From NCBI GenBank assembly GCA_905479815.1, contig CAJQOA010000013.1, positions 1 through 43,573 on the forward strand: a stretch of DNA of 43,573 nt, written 5' to 3'. Under the pieces are notes generated by a model. That model had not been told where the DNA came from. It made no database searches and was given only the letters and a program-made list of their open reading frames with translations. Source of the DNA: an uncultured Psychroserpens sp. (GTDB taxonomy: Bacteria; Bacteroidota; Bacteroidia; Flavobacteriales; Flavobacteriaceae). Shown piece after piece: positions 9,315 through 17,340 of this stretch (positions within the stretch are counted from its first letter, which is position 1; every line of letters begins with the position of its first letter). The translations under genes and the position numbers were made by a program.

Positions 9315-10547
9315 ATGACATCTACTACTCTATTTTACATTATCGTTTTTATAATCTGCATCAGTTTCATAATTGATAAAGTTTTAGATTATCTCAACGC
9401 AAAATATTATGACAACCCAATTCCTAGTGAATTGCATGACGTCTATGACGATACCGAATACAAAAAGTCTCAAACCTATAAAAAGACCAATTATAAATTT
9501 GGAGTTTGGAGTTCATTGTTTTCTCTTTTACTTACTATAGGGTTTCTAATTTTTGATGGATTTGAATATGTAGACAACATCGCAAGAAGCTATAGCGACA
9601 ACACCATTATCATTGCTTTAATTTTCTTCGGAATAATTATGCTAGCAAGTGATATTATCTCTACACCTTTTAGTTATTATAAAACCTTCGTGATTGAAGA
9701 ACGCTTCGGGTTTAATAAAACCACCAAAAAAACTTTTGTACTTGATAAGCTCAAAGGTTTATTGATGATGGCCATAATTGGTGGCGGAATTTTAACGCTT
9801 ATCATTTGGTTTTATAAGCAAACTCAAGAGTCGTTTTGGCTCTACGCTTGGGGAATTGTCACACTATTCACCGTAGTTATGAATCTATTTTATTCTAAAT
9901 TGATTGTGCCGTTATTTAATAAACAAACCCCTTTAGAAGATGGCACTTTGCGTGATAAAATTTCCGACTATGCAACATCGGTTGGTTTTAATCTCGACAA
10001 AATATTTATTATAGACGGTTCTAAACGTAGCACAAAAGCTAATGCCTATTTTTCTGGTTTTGGTAGCGAAAAACGTGTGACTCTTTTTGACACCCTTATC
10101 AATGAATTAGACGAAGAAGAAATTGTTGCAGTGCTAGCTCATGAGGTTGGACACTATAAAAAGAAGCATATCATTTTTAACTTAGTTGCCTCTATTGCTT
10201 TAACAGGATTGACACTATTTATATTATCTGTGTTTATTTCAAATCCGTTACTATCAAAGGCACTTGGTGTTGAGGTGGCAAGTTTTCATGTAGGATTGAT
10301 TGCTTTTGGATTGCTTTACTCACCTATATCTGAAATCACTGGTTTAGTGATGCATCTATTCTCTCGTAAATTTGAGTACCAAGCAGATGATTACGCAAAA
10401 AATACCTATAAAGCAGAACCTCTAGTATCTTCGCTAAAAAAATTATCTAAAAATAGCTTAAGTAATTTAACGCCTCATCCAGCTTATGTAATAGCGCATT
10501 ACTCACATCCTACATTGTTGGAGCGTGTAAAGAATTTAACGACATAA
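9315..10547 (+). CDS. M48-family Ste24-type membrane metalloprotease
   Basis: The 410-residue integral membrane protein has several hydrophobic segments (near 5-25, 65-85, 100-115, 150-170, 175-195, 290-310, 320-345). It carries the zinc motif HEVGH at residues 276-280 (in LAHEVGHYKKKH) and a downstream glutamate in FEYQADDYA that fits the third zinc ligand. An N-terminal CAAX-protease-1-type region precedes the peptidase domain (ERFGFNKTT). Length and order match bacterial homologues of Ste24/CAAX prenyl protease 1. Bacteria lack most prenylated CAAX substrates, so the role is probably membrane-protein quality control. It starts at the only suitable ATG, 32 bases after a good -7 box. The following lipoprotein gene begins 11 bases later. 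Confidence 0.93.
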   Translation: MTSTTLFYIIVFIICISFIIDKVLDYLNAKYYDNPIPSELHDVYDDTEYKKSQTYKKTNYKFGVWSSLFSLLLTIGFLIFDGFEYVDNIARSYSDNTIIIALIFFGIIMLASDIISTPFSYYKTFVIEERFGFNKTTKKTFVLDKLKGLLMMAIIGGGILTLIIWFYKQTQESFWLYAWGIVTLFTVVMNLFYSKLIVPLFNKQTPLEDGTLRDKISDYATSVGFNLDKIFIIDGSKRSTKANAYFSGFGSEKRVTLFDTLINELDEEEIVAVLAHEVGHYKKKHIIFNLVASIALTGLTLFILSVFISNPLLSKALGVEVASFHVGLIAFGLLYSPISEITGLVMHLFSRKFEYQADDYAKNTYKAEPLVSSLKKLSKNSLSNLTPHPAYVIAHYSHPTLLERVKNLTT

Positions 10548-10558
10548 CATACCAAATT

Positions 10559-11191
10559 ATGACTATAAAAAACACCGTAATACTTTGTATTGCTTTCATA
10601 GGTCTTTTCTCATGTAAAGAGGTAGATCCCAATAATCAAATAGATGAAGGGAACATTGAAAACAATATATACAAGAGCAATGAAATTGGTTGGGAAATAG
10701 AAATACCTAAAGGTTGGGATCTCATAACGATGGAAGAGACTGATGCATTTCAAGATAAAGGCGAAGATCTTTTACAAACAATGGTAGAAGACGATATTGA
10801 CATGAGCCAATTAAGGAACTTATTAGCTTTCAAAAAGAACGCGTTTAATATGTTTCAATCGTCATCAGAACCTTTTGAAATTGAATATGAAGGCGAATGG
10901 AAAGAGAATAATAAAGCATTAAAAGAATTATTAGAAGACGCTTTTGCTCAAGAGGGTATTAAAATTAAAGCATCAGATATCTCTACAGAAATCATTGATG
11001 GTTTAGAATTTATGGTGTATACCTTTACAATCTATAGTCCTGATGACAAAGTGATTTTAACTCAAATAATGTACTCTATATGGATTAATGGGTTTGATTT
11101 TGGTGTCAACATTAATTATAACGATAACAATTATAAAAATGAAATGCTCACAGCTTTTAGAAATTCAAGGTTTAAAAAGGAAAAACTATAG
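10559..11191 (+). CDS. Lipoprotein of unknown function
   Basis: The 210-residue protein has a signal peptide with lipobox LFSC (Cys19) followed by KEVDPNNQIDEGN. The mature part begins with a pattern seen in small substrate-binding or PsbP-like folds (NEIGWEIEIPKGWDLITMEE), then a helical acidic middle and a beta C-terminus ending in TAFRNSRFKKEKL. I do not recognise the specific family. It lies 11 bases after the Ste24-type protease gene and is probably co-transcribed with it, so it could assist that protease, but there is no direct sign of this. Confidence 0.75.
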   Translation: MTIKNTVILCIAFIGLFSCKEVDPNNQIDEGNIENNIYKSNEIGWEIEIPKGWDLITMEETDAFQDKGEDLLQTMVEDDIDMSQLRNLLAFKKNAFNMFQSSSEPFEIEYEGEWKENNKALKELLEDAFAQEGIKIKASDISTEIIDGLEFMVYTFTIYSPDDKVILTQIMYSIWINGFDFGVNINYNDNNYKNEMLTAFRNSRFKKEKL

Positions 11192-11262
11192 ACGGAGTTC
11201 AATACACTTTGTAGATGGCTACAATCTAGATAGAAACACAAATTTAATGTAACACCATAATC

Positions 11263-11889
11263 ATGAATCATAAATCAGTTTTTTGGATAGGAATACTTGG
11301 AGTGACATTTTTTGTTGTTGCATCCATTTTGGGAGGCTTTCAATTTGGTAATTATAATCCAATCTCTCAATACATAAGTGAAACTATGGCAGTAGACACG
11401 CCATATGGAAAAGCACTACGATTTTTTGGGTATATCCCAAGTGGTATTCTATTAACACTATTTAGTTTTGAAGCTTTTAAAAAATTTCCAAAATCTAGTC
11501 TCACCAAAATTGGTTTTTTAGGACTTGCGGTTTTTTATGGTATAGCAACTATAGTTGTTGGAATATTTCCCTGTGATACAGGTTGTAACAAAGAATTAAT
11601 TGACCCAAGTATGTCACAACTAATCCATAATCTAACAGGTCTCTTGACGTATCTCTTTGTACCTATCAGTATTATCACTATTGGTTTTGGATTACGACAA
11701 ACAAAAGCGTTTGATGGGCTTTCAAAAATTGCTTTCTTATGTGGTTTAATTTCTATTGTGTTTGTTGGTGTATTAGTGTTTGATGCATTACCACAATATG
11801 CTGGCTTATTTCAGCGCATTATTGAAGTGACCTTCATTATTTGGGTGATTGCTTCTGCCATGCGCATCAAAAAGGGGCATCAAAGCTAG
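11263..11889 (+). CDS. DUF998-family membrane protein
   Basis: The 208-residue protein consists almost entirely of six hydrophobic segments (about 7-27, 53-72, 82-102, 120-140, 155-175, 182-198). The stretch YNPISQYISETM after the first segment and the FPCDTGCN loop between segments three and four fit the DUF998 family of six-helix membrane proteins. The paired cysteines in the loop (residues 106 and 110) are conspicuous and may form a disulfide on the outer face. The function of the family is unknown. The 71-base gap upstream has no exact -7 box. Confidence 0.78.
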   Translation: MNHKSVFWIGILGVTFFVVASILGGFQFGNYNPISQYISETMAVDTPYGKALRFFGYIPSGILLTLFSFEAFKKFPKSSLTKIGFLGLAVFYGIATIVVGIFPCDTGCNKELIDPSMSQLIHNLTGLLTYLFVPISIITIGFGLRQTKAFDGLSKIAFLCGLISIVFVGVLVFDALPQYAGLFQRIIEVTFIIWVIASAMRIKKGHQS

Positions 11890-11924
11890 TTCAACATTGA
11901 CATCGCATAACATAATAAATTCTC

Positions 11925-12015
11925 GTTAGCAATTACAACACGCTTCATACATTTTTAAAAATATACGTAGAACTACGTATTGACTTTAAGAGAAAAAAAG
12001 TCGAACTTCGCTAAC
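11925..12015. repeat. Putative degenerate cassette-boundary element A
   Basis: The stretch begins with GTTAGC (11925-11930) and ends with GCTAAC (12010-12015). It contains CAACACGCTTCATACA, which resembles the CAACGCAACGAAATCATACA part of the element at 13163-13298. Inside lies a perfect 8-bp palindrome ATACGTAG/CTACGTAT (11963-11980). Overall similarity to the two better elements is low, so this is either a decayed copy or an unrelated palindrome. It occupies the gap between the DUF998 gene and the TIR gene. Confidence 0.35.
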
Positions 12016-12098
12016 GACTGATATAAGTCATTATAACGGACTCATATTGTATAAGTTACCAAACATTTTTGATAATATTAAATTAAAGTATTCAATAG

Positions 12099-13154
12099 AT
12101 GAATAAAAAATATGATGTATTCATTTCTCACGCAAGTGAAGATAAGAATGACCTTGTCAGAGAATTATCAAATGAATTAAGAAAAAGAGGATACAGAGTT
12201 TGGTATGATGAGTTCACTCTAACTGTTGGTGATGGTTTACGCAAATCTATTGATTATGGAATATCTAATTCAAGATATGGAATAGTTATATTATCTAAAT
12301 CCTTTTTTGGAAAGGGGTGGCCAAATTATGAGCTTGATGGTCTAGTCCAACTTAATTTAGAATCATTTGGAAAAATATTACCAATTTGGCATAATTTAAA
12401 TCAAAATGATGTTTCAGATTATAGCCCATCTCTTTCCAATATTTTAGCTATATCAACTGAAGGGTTGGATATTTCTACAATTGCTAACAATTTAGAACGT
12501 AAAATTGGTGAGTTTGAATATTCAGTTAACCAAAATGGTGAAATATTATGCTCTTTAGATAAAAAAAATGTAGGTTTAGAAAGGCTTAAAGCTGGTTTTC
12601 AAATCATTAAAAGTATTCAGACAGACGAATTAATAAATCCAACCTTGAGTAACTCTCGTTATGAAAAAATAATATACCCATACTCAAAAAACTATAATAG
12701 TCATGAATTTCAATACTGGCAAAATGAACCTGGTGAATTGAGACTAATTAGACATATTATTTATGACCTTGATAATGAAGAAATTTTAGATTCGAAAAAC
12801 AGTATATTAAAAAATGATGGATGTCATTTGATATCAAAATCTGAATTTATAAGAAAATCTGAAGGACCTATCAAAATAGTATGTGATGTAGTAGCTACTA
12901 ATTGTTTTATAGGCATTTTTGAGGATGGTTATGATTATGTAGAATTCGACACTAAAAGTAGAATTGATTACTTCAATCATATCTTCATTCTTCCAAAATC
13001 TCCCGAGTTTCAAAAAATAACTGCTTATGCAAATGATGAATTATTAATACCAGAAGAAAATTTCGGTACAATTATTTATAATCATGTTGTTCAACCTGTT
13101 ATTCCAAAGTCAAAGCTAAGATACTCTCTGATTAACAAAAAGATCAGGAAATAA
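12099..13154 (+). CDS. TIR-domain protein with uncharacterised C-terminal region
   Basis: Residues 4-145 of 351 form a TIR domain: KYDVFISHASEDK (strand A and box 1), GYRVWYDEFTLTVGDGL (box 2), RYGIVILSKSFF, then GKGWPNYELDGL. Glu78 in WPNYE aligns with the catalytic glutamate of NAD-cleaving TIR domains such as SARM1. Known bacterial TIR effectors hydrolyse NAD+ or make signalling nucleotides in antiphage defence, so an NADase or cyclase role is plausible but inferred. Residues 150-351 have no motif I recognise; they are rich in Asn, Ile and Tyr. There is no transmembrane segment, and no sensor or partner defence gene is recognised next to it. The gene is flanked by GTTAGC-type intergenic elements, which points to acquisition as a unit. 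Confidence 0.88.
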   Translation: MNKKYDVFISHASEDKNDLVRELSNELRKRGYRVWYDEFTLTVGDGLRKSIDYGISNSRYGIVILSKSFFGKGWPNYELDGLVQLNLESFGKILPIWHNLNQNDVSDYSPSLSNILAISTEGLDISTIANNLERKIGEFEYSVNQNGEILCSLDKKNVGLERLKAGFQIIKSIQTDELINPTLSNSRYEKIIYPYSKNYNSHEFQYWQNEPGELRLIRHIIYDLDNEEILDSKNSILKNDGCHLISKSEFIRKSEGPIKIVCDVVATNCFIGIFEDGYDYVEFDTKSRIDYFNHIFILPKSPEFQKITAYANDELLIPEENFGTIIYNHVVQPVIPKSKLRYSLINKKIRK

Positions 13155-13162
13155 ATTCAAAC

Positions 13163-13298
13163 GTTAGCCAACAAAGTGTGTATTTAATTGCTGGTTTTGT
13201 GTGTACTCGGAAAATCCTGCGGATTTTCCTTCTGGTTCGTTTTCTTTTGCTAACTTAGTTCTTGCCAACGCAACGAAATCATACACAAACACGTTAGC
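13163..13298. repeat. Cassette-boundary-like element B
   Basis: The element is bounded by GTTAGC at 13163-13168 and 13293-13298, with an internal GCTAAC at 13249-13254. It shares with element C a perfect 29-base block (13241-13269 here, 14262-14290 there), plus AATTGCTGGTT (13186-13196) and AATCATACACAA (13277-13288). It also holds a perfect 9-bp hairpin GGAAAATCC/GGATTTTCC (13209-13229) that C lacks, and an inner stem TTCGTT/AACGAA (13236-13241, 13272-13277). The imperfect palindrome with conserved ends and a variable middle resembles integron attC sites, although the ends do not match the GTTRRRY consensus exactly. Confidence 0.7.
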
Positions 13299-13307
13299 TT
13301 TAATACA

Positions 13308-13871
13308 ATGATAAAGTCAAGTTTTTTAACCCAATGGAATAAGTTGGAATTAATCAAAGCTCTTCCTAGTTCAAGGAACAAATTTAAATTGGATCAAAAA
13401 TCAACAGAATTTTTATTTGATATTGGATTGCCAAATGATGTTCTTGAATTAAATTTCGATTATCTGACAGAGAACTTGGAAACGGTAAATGAAACTTGGA
13501 AAATTGGTGATTTGGAATTTGATAAATATGTGAGTATTGGATTTAATGGTTCTGGAGATCCAATTGTAATTAATACAGAAAATGGAGAAATTGTATATCT
13601 AAATCACGACGACGGATTTAAGGAAATTTACATAAATGCTGATATAGAAAAATTTGCTCATTGTGGAATTAAAATAATTGAATTTCAAAATAATCTAAAA
13701 AAGCTAAAGCCAGAATCTTATTTCTCAACGGAGTTTTCAGATATACAATTATTAAATTTAAAGAATACTCTAACAGAAATCGATAACAAAATTTTCGAAA
13801 ATGATACACATTGGAGTCATACGGTTGAATACTGGATTTGGGAAAGAGAAGATGAACGTAAAAGGAACTAA
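13308..13871 (+). CDS. SMI1/KNR4 (SUKH)-like protein
   Basis: The 187-residue protein has the pattern of SUKH-superfamily proteins: a helical start (FLTQWNKLELIKAL), FLFDIGLPNDVLELNFDYL, then IGDLEFDKYVSIGFNGSGDPIVINTENGEIVYLNHDDGF, and a C-terminal helix. SUKH proteins are often immunity proteins against polymorphic or contact-dependent toxins, but many are of unknown role. No toxin gene lies nearby, so an immunity role is only inferred. The ATG is 10 bases after the terminal GTTAGC of element B, as expected if the gene is the payload of a cassette. The next gene follows after nine bases. Confidence 0.72.
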   Translation: MIKSSFLTQWNKLELIKALPSSRNKFKLDQKSTEFLFDIGLPNDVLELNFDYLTENLETVNETWKIGDLEFDKYVSIGFNGSGDPIVINTENGEIVYLNHDDGFKEIYINADIEKFAHCGIKIIEFQNNLKKLKPESYFSTEFSDIQLLNLKNTLTEIDNKIFENDTHWSHTVEYWIWEREDERKRN

Positions 13872-13880
13872 AAAAACAAC

Positions 13881-14201
13881 TTGTCCGTGAGTATAAATAG
13901 TGATAAAATAAAATCTTTGCGCAGAGAAATTGTTAGACTTGAAAAATCAAATAGCAAGTTCAAAAAGAAAATACCGTTATCTTTAGTTATTGGTCTTATA
14001 ATGTCTATAGTTTACCCATATATGCCAAGAAGAATGGTGACTAGTGAACCACTAATAGAAAAAATGAGTTACTTTAATGGAGTTATTTATTTTTTAGTAA
14101 TATTTTTAATAATTCTATTTGGCAGTTACTTCTTTATAACCAATAGAAATAAAAAAACAATCGATAAGTATTATAAACAAATAAGGCAATTAGAAGATTG
14201 A
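13881..14201 (+). CDS. Small coiled-coil membrane protein
   Basis: The 106-residue protein has a charged helical start likely to form a short coiled coil (DKIKSLRREIVRLEKSNSKFKKK), a hydrophobic segment at about 33-47, a loop, and a strong second segment at about 69-88. A short basic tail follows (NRNKKTIDKYYKQIRQLED). No ATG is available: the frame starts at TTG 13881 or GTG 13887, and neither has a clear ribosome-binding site. It starts nine bases after the SUKH-like gene, so the two are probably translated from one message inside the same cassette. I do not recognise the family. Confidence 0.6.
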   Translation: MSVSINSDKIKSLRREIVRLEKSNSKFKKKIPLSLVIGLIMSIVYPYMPRRMVTSEPLIEKMSYFNGVIYFLVIFLIILFGSYFFITNRNKKTIDKYYKQIRQLED

Positions 14202-14220
14202 TTATGATAATGTACATAAA

Positions 14221-14318
14221 GCTAACAACATGATAGTAAATTGCTGGTTCGGTGTATTCGGTTTCTTTTGCTAACTTAGTTCTTGCCAACACAACTAATC
14301 ATACACAAGACCGTTAGT
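14221..14318. repeat. Cassette-boundary-like element C
   Basis: This second good copy of the intergenic element begins with GCTAAC (14221-14226) and ends with GTTAGT (14313-14318). It has an internal GCTAAC at 14270-14275. The 29-base block at 14262-14290 is identical to 13241-13269. AATTGCTGGTT (14239-14249) and AATCATACACAA (14297-14308) are also conserved. Relative to element B it lacks about 29 bases, including the 9-bp hairpin. It starts 20 bases after the stop of the small membrane-protein gene. Confidence 0.7.
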
Positions 14319-14415
14319 GACTCACCCCAAAACTATTCAATGTACATTCCTGAAATTTAGGACATTCATAAATTCATGTAATTCCCTACGCAACCTTTTT
14401 GTATTTTTTGCATCT

Positions 14416-14436
14416 ATTAGTTAAACACCAACTAAT
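14416..14436 (+). promoter_or_regulatory. Hairpin overlapping a start codon
   Basis: ATTAGTT (14416-14422) and AACTAAT (14430-14436) form a perfect 7-bp inverted repeat with a 7-base loop. Its 3' arm covers the first two bases of the ATG at 14435. In mRNA it could limit access to the start. The stem is AT-rich and weak, so it may be chance. Confidence 0.3.
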
Positions 14437-15094
14437 GCCATTAAAACTAACAATTACACTCTTGTTCTTTTCGTTCTTAATGATGTCTCAATGTGAAGAA
14501 CCATTTCCCGCTGGTATTGAAACTACTGTAAGTGGAACTGTTATTGATGAAACTAATGATCTACCTCTAGAAGGTCGAAAAATAAAGATTCTAGAAAATT
14601 TGCAAAATGCGCCATGGCAATCTATAGATTCTACGACTACAGATAGTGATGGGTATTATTCGATGACATTTCAAACGTCTGGTCAAGGTGTAAGATACTA
14701 TGTTGAAGCTATTCAAGATGATTCTCTACAACCATTTTCTAATAACCTCAGACAAATTGATAGCATAGGTAATTTTAATACTATTGATTTTTCTTTCTTC
14801 AAATTATATCCATACACCATAACTATCTCTGGTGAAGATTTAATAGATACTCCTATTGCTATTCGTAGTAATTATACATCGACTAATAGTATTGACCCTT
14901 TAGTTGGGTCAAATTTTATTGAAACAAGAGTACTTTTAATTAGCCCGTATTATAATCATGAACTTAAATTTTCTAGAACTTTAGAAACTGGGGAAATCCA
15001 AAGATATGTTCACTGGATAGAGGCCTCCAATATTTATGGTCCAAATGAACTAGATATTACATTAACAGACGAGCTATTTGAAACTATAAATTAA
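14435..15094 (+). CDS. Lipoprotein with carboxypeptidase-regulatory-like domain
   Basis: The protein has 219 residues from ATG 14435; an in-frame TTG at 14399 would put charged residues before the signal peptide and is less likely. The signal peptide ends in a lipobox-like MSQC (Cys20), followed by EEPFPAG. Residues 30-100 form a carboxypeptidase-regulatory/CNA-B-like beta sandwich (TVSGTVIDETNDLPLEGRKI, TTTDSDGYYSMTF). The C-terminal half is beta-rich without known motifs. It probably sits in the outer membrane. The gene lies about 115 bases past element C and 18 bases before a second lipoprotein gene. Confidence 0.75.
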   Translation: MPLKLTITLLFFSFLMMSQCEEPFPAGIETTVSGTVIDETNDLPLEGRKIKILENLQNAPWQSIDSTTTDSDGYYSMTFQTSGQGVRYYVEAIQDDSLQPFSNNLRQIDSIGNFNTIDFSFFKLYPYTITISGEDLIDTPIAIRSNYTSTNSIDPLVGSNFIETRVLLISPYYNHELKFSRTLETGEIQRYVHWIEASNIYGPNELDITLTDELFETIN

Positions 15095-15112
15095 TTACAA
15101 ACACCAACCGCT

Positions 15113-17317
15113 ATGAAAACAATTACTAAACTACTTCTACTCTTTATAATTGCGCTAACATTTCAAAATTGTGATAAAGATGATTATGATTCTCCAAATG
15201 ATAATGATCCTGACTTAAATGCTAACGATCTTATATTTCAATCTGAAAACTTCGGAAATACAACTACAGGAAACTTTGTGGGATTAATAAAGAACGAAGC
15301 TGGCGAGAAGTTATCTAACGTTCAAATAACGATTGGTAATGTTATCACAACAACAGATCGTAACGGATTATTTATCCTTAATAGTGTTGAAGTTTTTGAA
15401 AACTTCGCATATGTAAAAGCTTTTAAAAATGGCTATATAAAAGGATCTAGAGTGGTGATCCCAAAAACAGATGGTGTCAACAGAATAGACATTACATTAT
15501 TTAAAAAAGAGGTGACTGCAGTGATTAATTCTGGTGAGAGTTCTACAGTCTCAGAACCAAATGGCACAAAAGTTAATTTTCTTGGAGATTTTATAGATCA
15601 AGCTGGTAATCCATATACAGGACAAGTTGAAGTTGTTTTAGATTATATACGACCTAACAACACAGCCGCTTTTACGCGAATGCCTGGAAGTCTTTTTGCT
15701 CAAAATTCAACAAATGATGCAACAAGTTTAGAAACCTACGGAATGGTTTCTGTAAACTTATTCTCGTCTTCTGGTGAAACGTTAAATATAGATGAGAATA
15801 GTCCTGCAACTATAGAGTTTCCAGTAGATTTCTCCCAAACAGGTATCGCTCCAGAAAGCATACCACTTTGGTATTTTGATGACGCTGTTGGGTATTGGAA
15901 AGAACAAGGTCAAGCCATTAAGGTAGATAATACATATATTGGAGAGGTCACCCATTTCACATGGTGGAACTGTGATATCCCATTTGACAATGTAAATTTA
16001 TGCTTTTCAGTGACTTCAAATACTTCTGAAGCATCTACACCATACTATACGTTGATTACGCGTAATAGTACAGATCAAATGATATATAGTGGGATTCTGT
16101 TATCAAGTACTACCGAAGAATGTGGGTTAATACCTCTTAATGAAGACATCACAGTGTCTATTTATAGTACAGGTGCAGAATGTAACTTTCAATTGGTTCA
16201 TGAACAAGTACTAGGTGGTTATAGTTCTGACGCTAGTGTAGATATTTCATTTTCCGAAGAATTCCTAACCACCACAATTTCTGGCACAGTTACCAACTGT
16301 AATGGTACACCGTTAACTAATGGTTATGCTTTCATTGATGAATTTAACACATTCAGCATTACCGACGGAATTATAAATATAGGATTACAACATTGTACAA
16401 CGACAACAACTCTGGTTCAAATATTTGATTTTGATACCAGCCAATGGACCATATCAAACGAGATTACTTTAAATGGGGAAACCATAAACCTTGGGTCATT
16501 AAGCACATGTGAAGATATTGGTGGTATATTTAATGGTAATGTTACATTAACGAACCAGGCAGAGGTCAATGAGTTTGGAGTGTTTAGTTTTGTAACTGTA
16601 GATGGTGATCTTCGTATAGGAGGTGAAAATAGCGATATTGTTGATTTAACGCCTTTGGAAGATTTATCAACAGTGAATGATAATGTTAGTGTTTTTGCAA
16701 ATGATAATTTAGAATCTCTCAATGGACTACAAAATCTTGTAACTATAGGAAGCGGTTTATTTATTAGTAACAATGCTTTATTAACCTCAATCTCTGACTT
16801 AAATAATATAAATAGTCTAAATAGATTATCAATTACAAATAATGATGCTTTAACCTCTCTTGAAGGTCTGAATAATTTATCCAATATTGATGGTTCTTTA
16901 ACTTTAGAGGATAATGATGTACTAACGTCTATTGCTGTTCTAGGTAATTTATCTAATTCTTCAGGTATTTATATAGAAAACAATGATGCTTTGACCACAT
17001 TAGTTGGGTTAGAACAAATTACTGAAATATCCTTTTTATGGATAACATACAACGAAGCATTAATTGATTTAAATGGCTTAGATAATTTGACGACTATAAA
17101 CGTAAGCCCCTTTTTCTCTTCAATACAATTTTTAATAGGATTACAAGCTCAAGATGATGGAACTTCAACACCAGCAGCAAATCCTAACTTATCAGATTTT
17201 TGCGCACTAGAGAATTTATTAGTAAATGGTAATGGCTTGGCTATTCCTATTGGAATTGCAAATAACGCCTACAACCCATCATCTCAAGATATCATTGATG
17301 GTAATTGTAGTCAATAA
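15113..17317 (+). CDS. Large surface lipoprotein with receptor-L-like repeats
   Basis: The 734-residue protein has a lipoprotein signal peptide (lipobox FQNC, Cys20) followed by DKDDYDSPNDNDPD. This acidic stretch resembles the Bacteroidota lipoprotein surface-export signal. Domains in order: a carboxypeptidase-regulatory-like sandwich at about 55-125 (FVGLIKNEAGEKLSNVQITI), a beta-rich middle with NSGESSTVSEPNGTKV, FGxxDDAVGYW-like sequence and HFTWWNCD (about 135-285), another sandwich near 385-460, and leucine-rich receptor-L-like repeats at about 475-660 (ESLNGLQNLVTIGSGLFI, TSLEGLNNLSNIDGSLTL). Such repeats usually bind ligands, so a surface-binding role is likely. It follows the smaller lipoprotein by 18 bases and is probably in the same operon. 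Confidence 0.82.
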   Translation: MKTITKLLLLFIIALTFQNCDKDDYDSPNDNDPDLNANDLIFQSENFGNTTTGNFVGLIKNEAGEKLSNVQITIGNVITTTDRNGLFILNSVEVFENFAYVKAFKNGYIKGSRVVIPKTDGVNRIDITLFKKEVTAVINSGESSTVSEPNGTKVNFLGDFIDQAGNPYTGQVEVVLDYIRPNNTAAFTRMPGSLFAQNSTNDATSLETYGMVSVNLFSSSGETLNIDENSPATIEFPVDFSQTGIAPESIPLWYFDDAVGYWKEQGQAIKVDNTYIGEVTHFTWWNCDIPFDNVNLCFSVTSNTSEASTPYYTLITRNSTDQMIYSGILLSSTTEECGLIPLNEDITVSIYSTGAECNFQLVHEQVLGGYSSDASVDISFSEEFLTTTISGTVTNCNGTPLTNGYAFIDEFNTFSITDGIINIGLQHCTTTTTLVQIFDFDTSQWTISNEITLNGETINLGSLSTCEDIGGIFNGNVTLTNQAEVNEFGVFSFVTVDGDLRIGGENSDIVDLTPLEDLSTVNDNVSVFANDNLESLNGLQNLVTIGSGLFISNNALLTSISDLNNINSLNRLSITNNDALTSLEGLNNLSNIDGSLTLEDNDVLTSIAVLGNLSNSSGIYIENNDALTTLVGLEQITEISFLWITYNEALIDLNGLDNLTTINVSPFFSSIQFLIGLQAQDDGTSTPAANPNLSDFCALENLLVNGNGLAIPIGIANNAYNPSSQDIIDGNCSQ

Positions 17318-17340
17318 TAAAAATTAAAATGTAGTTTAAA

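Noticed and set aside
13163-14318. CRISPR array formed by the repeated 29-base block.
   Set aside because: Only two copies exist about one kilobase apart with genes between, and no cas genes are present.
16417-16884. A 155-residue minus-strand open frame in the lipoprotein gene.
   Set aside because: It is a shadow of the leucine-rich repeat region and lacks a signal, motif or promoter.
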